Source of the DNA: Actinomycetota bacterium
GTDB taxonomy: Bacteria > Actinomycetota > Acidimicrobiia > Acidimicrobiales > Ilumatobacteraceae
DNA: 6,467 bases
Assembly: GCA_009705865.1 (NCBI GenBank)
Contig: WLSJ01000094.1
Span: 1-6,467, forward strand
Direction: 5' to 3'
Shown piece by piece: positions 6,309-6,467 of this stretch. Position numbers and translations under genes: made by a program. The notes beneath the pieces are model-generated. The model was given only the letters and a program-made list of their open reading frames with translations. It ran no database searches and was not told the origin of the DNA. The stretch's first letter is position 1. Each line of letters starts with the position of its first letter.

Positions 6309-6467
6309 ATGGCTCGAGTCCCTGTATTAGAGGACCTAGGTGACGTTTCAGGTAAACGCGTACTGGTACGCACAGATTTTAATGTGCCGATGCATGGGCC
6401 TGACAATGCCCGAGAAATCACAGACGATTTTCGTATTCGGGCAGCGTTGCCAACTATTGAATGGCTG
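6309..6467 (+). CDS. pgk: phosphoglycerate kinase, N-terminal fragment (3' end outside window)
   Basis: The frame from ATG 6309 is open to the last base of the window and gives 53 residues, against about 390-400 for the family. Phosphoglycerate kinase transfers phosphate from 1,3-bisphosphoglycerate, the GAPDH product, to ADP. The fragment shows VLVRTDFNVP (18-27), the N-terminal signature that contributes to 3-phosphoglycerate binding, and ITDDFRIRAALPTI (37-50), which includes the conserved R-I-R-A/x-x-x-P-T-I stretch. Between them is a small loop (MHGPDNARE) a few residues longer than the minimal family form. The truncation is caused by the window edge, not by a broken gene. It lies 11 bases after gap with its own ribosome binding site, so the two are expected to be cotranscribed. 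Confidence 0.95.
   Translation, partial: MARVPVLEDLGDVSGKRVLVRTDFNVPMHGPDNAREITDDFRIRAALPTIEWL

Noticed and set aside
1..6467. mobile elements, CRISPR arrays, tRNA or rRNA genes, defence systems
   Set aside because: Nothing supports them: all coding space is filled by conserved housekeeping genes and one methyltransferase on one strand, with no terminal repeats, no transposase motifs and no regularly spaced repeats.

Overview
The window is a gene-dense piece of bacterial chromosome with six genes, all on the + strand: the 3' part of uvrA, then uvrC, a class I SAM-dependent methyltransferase, rapZ (yvcJ family), gap, and the first 53 codons of pgk. Several features suggest Actinomycetota. RapZ has the GxSGxGR form of the Walker A motif known from actinobacterial homologues. 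UvrC has a short insertion, followed by an F-x-YPP segment, between its first two catalytic aspartates. The order uvrA/uvrC, rapZ, gap, pgk is the one known from that phylum. Base composition looks balanced by eye (not counted), well below typical soil actinomycetes, so a moderate-GC aquatic lineage, perhaps Acidimicrobiia, is my best guess. That placement is inference.

Layout. Positions 1-3577 carry the nucleotide excision repair genes uvrA and uvrC, separated by 2 bases. UvrA and UvrC act with UvrB, which is not in the window. The methyltransferase follows after 9 bases and rapZ after another 23. Neither of these two genes has a convincing Shine-Dalgarno sequence. Both have a TAnnnT hexamer ending 7 bases before the start codon, which is the geometry of a leaderless actinobacterial promoter. 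A 108-base intergenic region (5191-5298) follows, with several hairpin-capable inverted repeats and no gene. It leads into gap, which has a clear ribosome binding site and a GTG start. pgk follows 11 bases after gap. GAPDH and PGK catalyse consecutive steps of glycolysis/gluconeogenesis.

Two things stand out. First, in most actinobacteria I know, rapZ is followed by yvcK and whiA before gap-pgk. Here both are absent and only the 108-base spacer lies between rapZ and gap, while a methyltransferase sits between uvrC and rapZ. Second, the UvrA C-terminus carries a Lys/Ala/Pro-rich, acid-free, histone-like tail of about 48 residues beyond the normal end of the family. I found no mobile element, CRISPR array, tRNA, rRNA or clear intrinsic terminator, and no exotic defence or biosynthetic system. 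There is no gene-free stretch over 300 bases.
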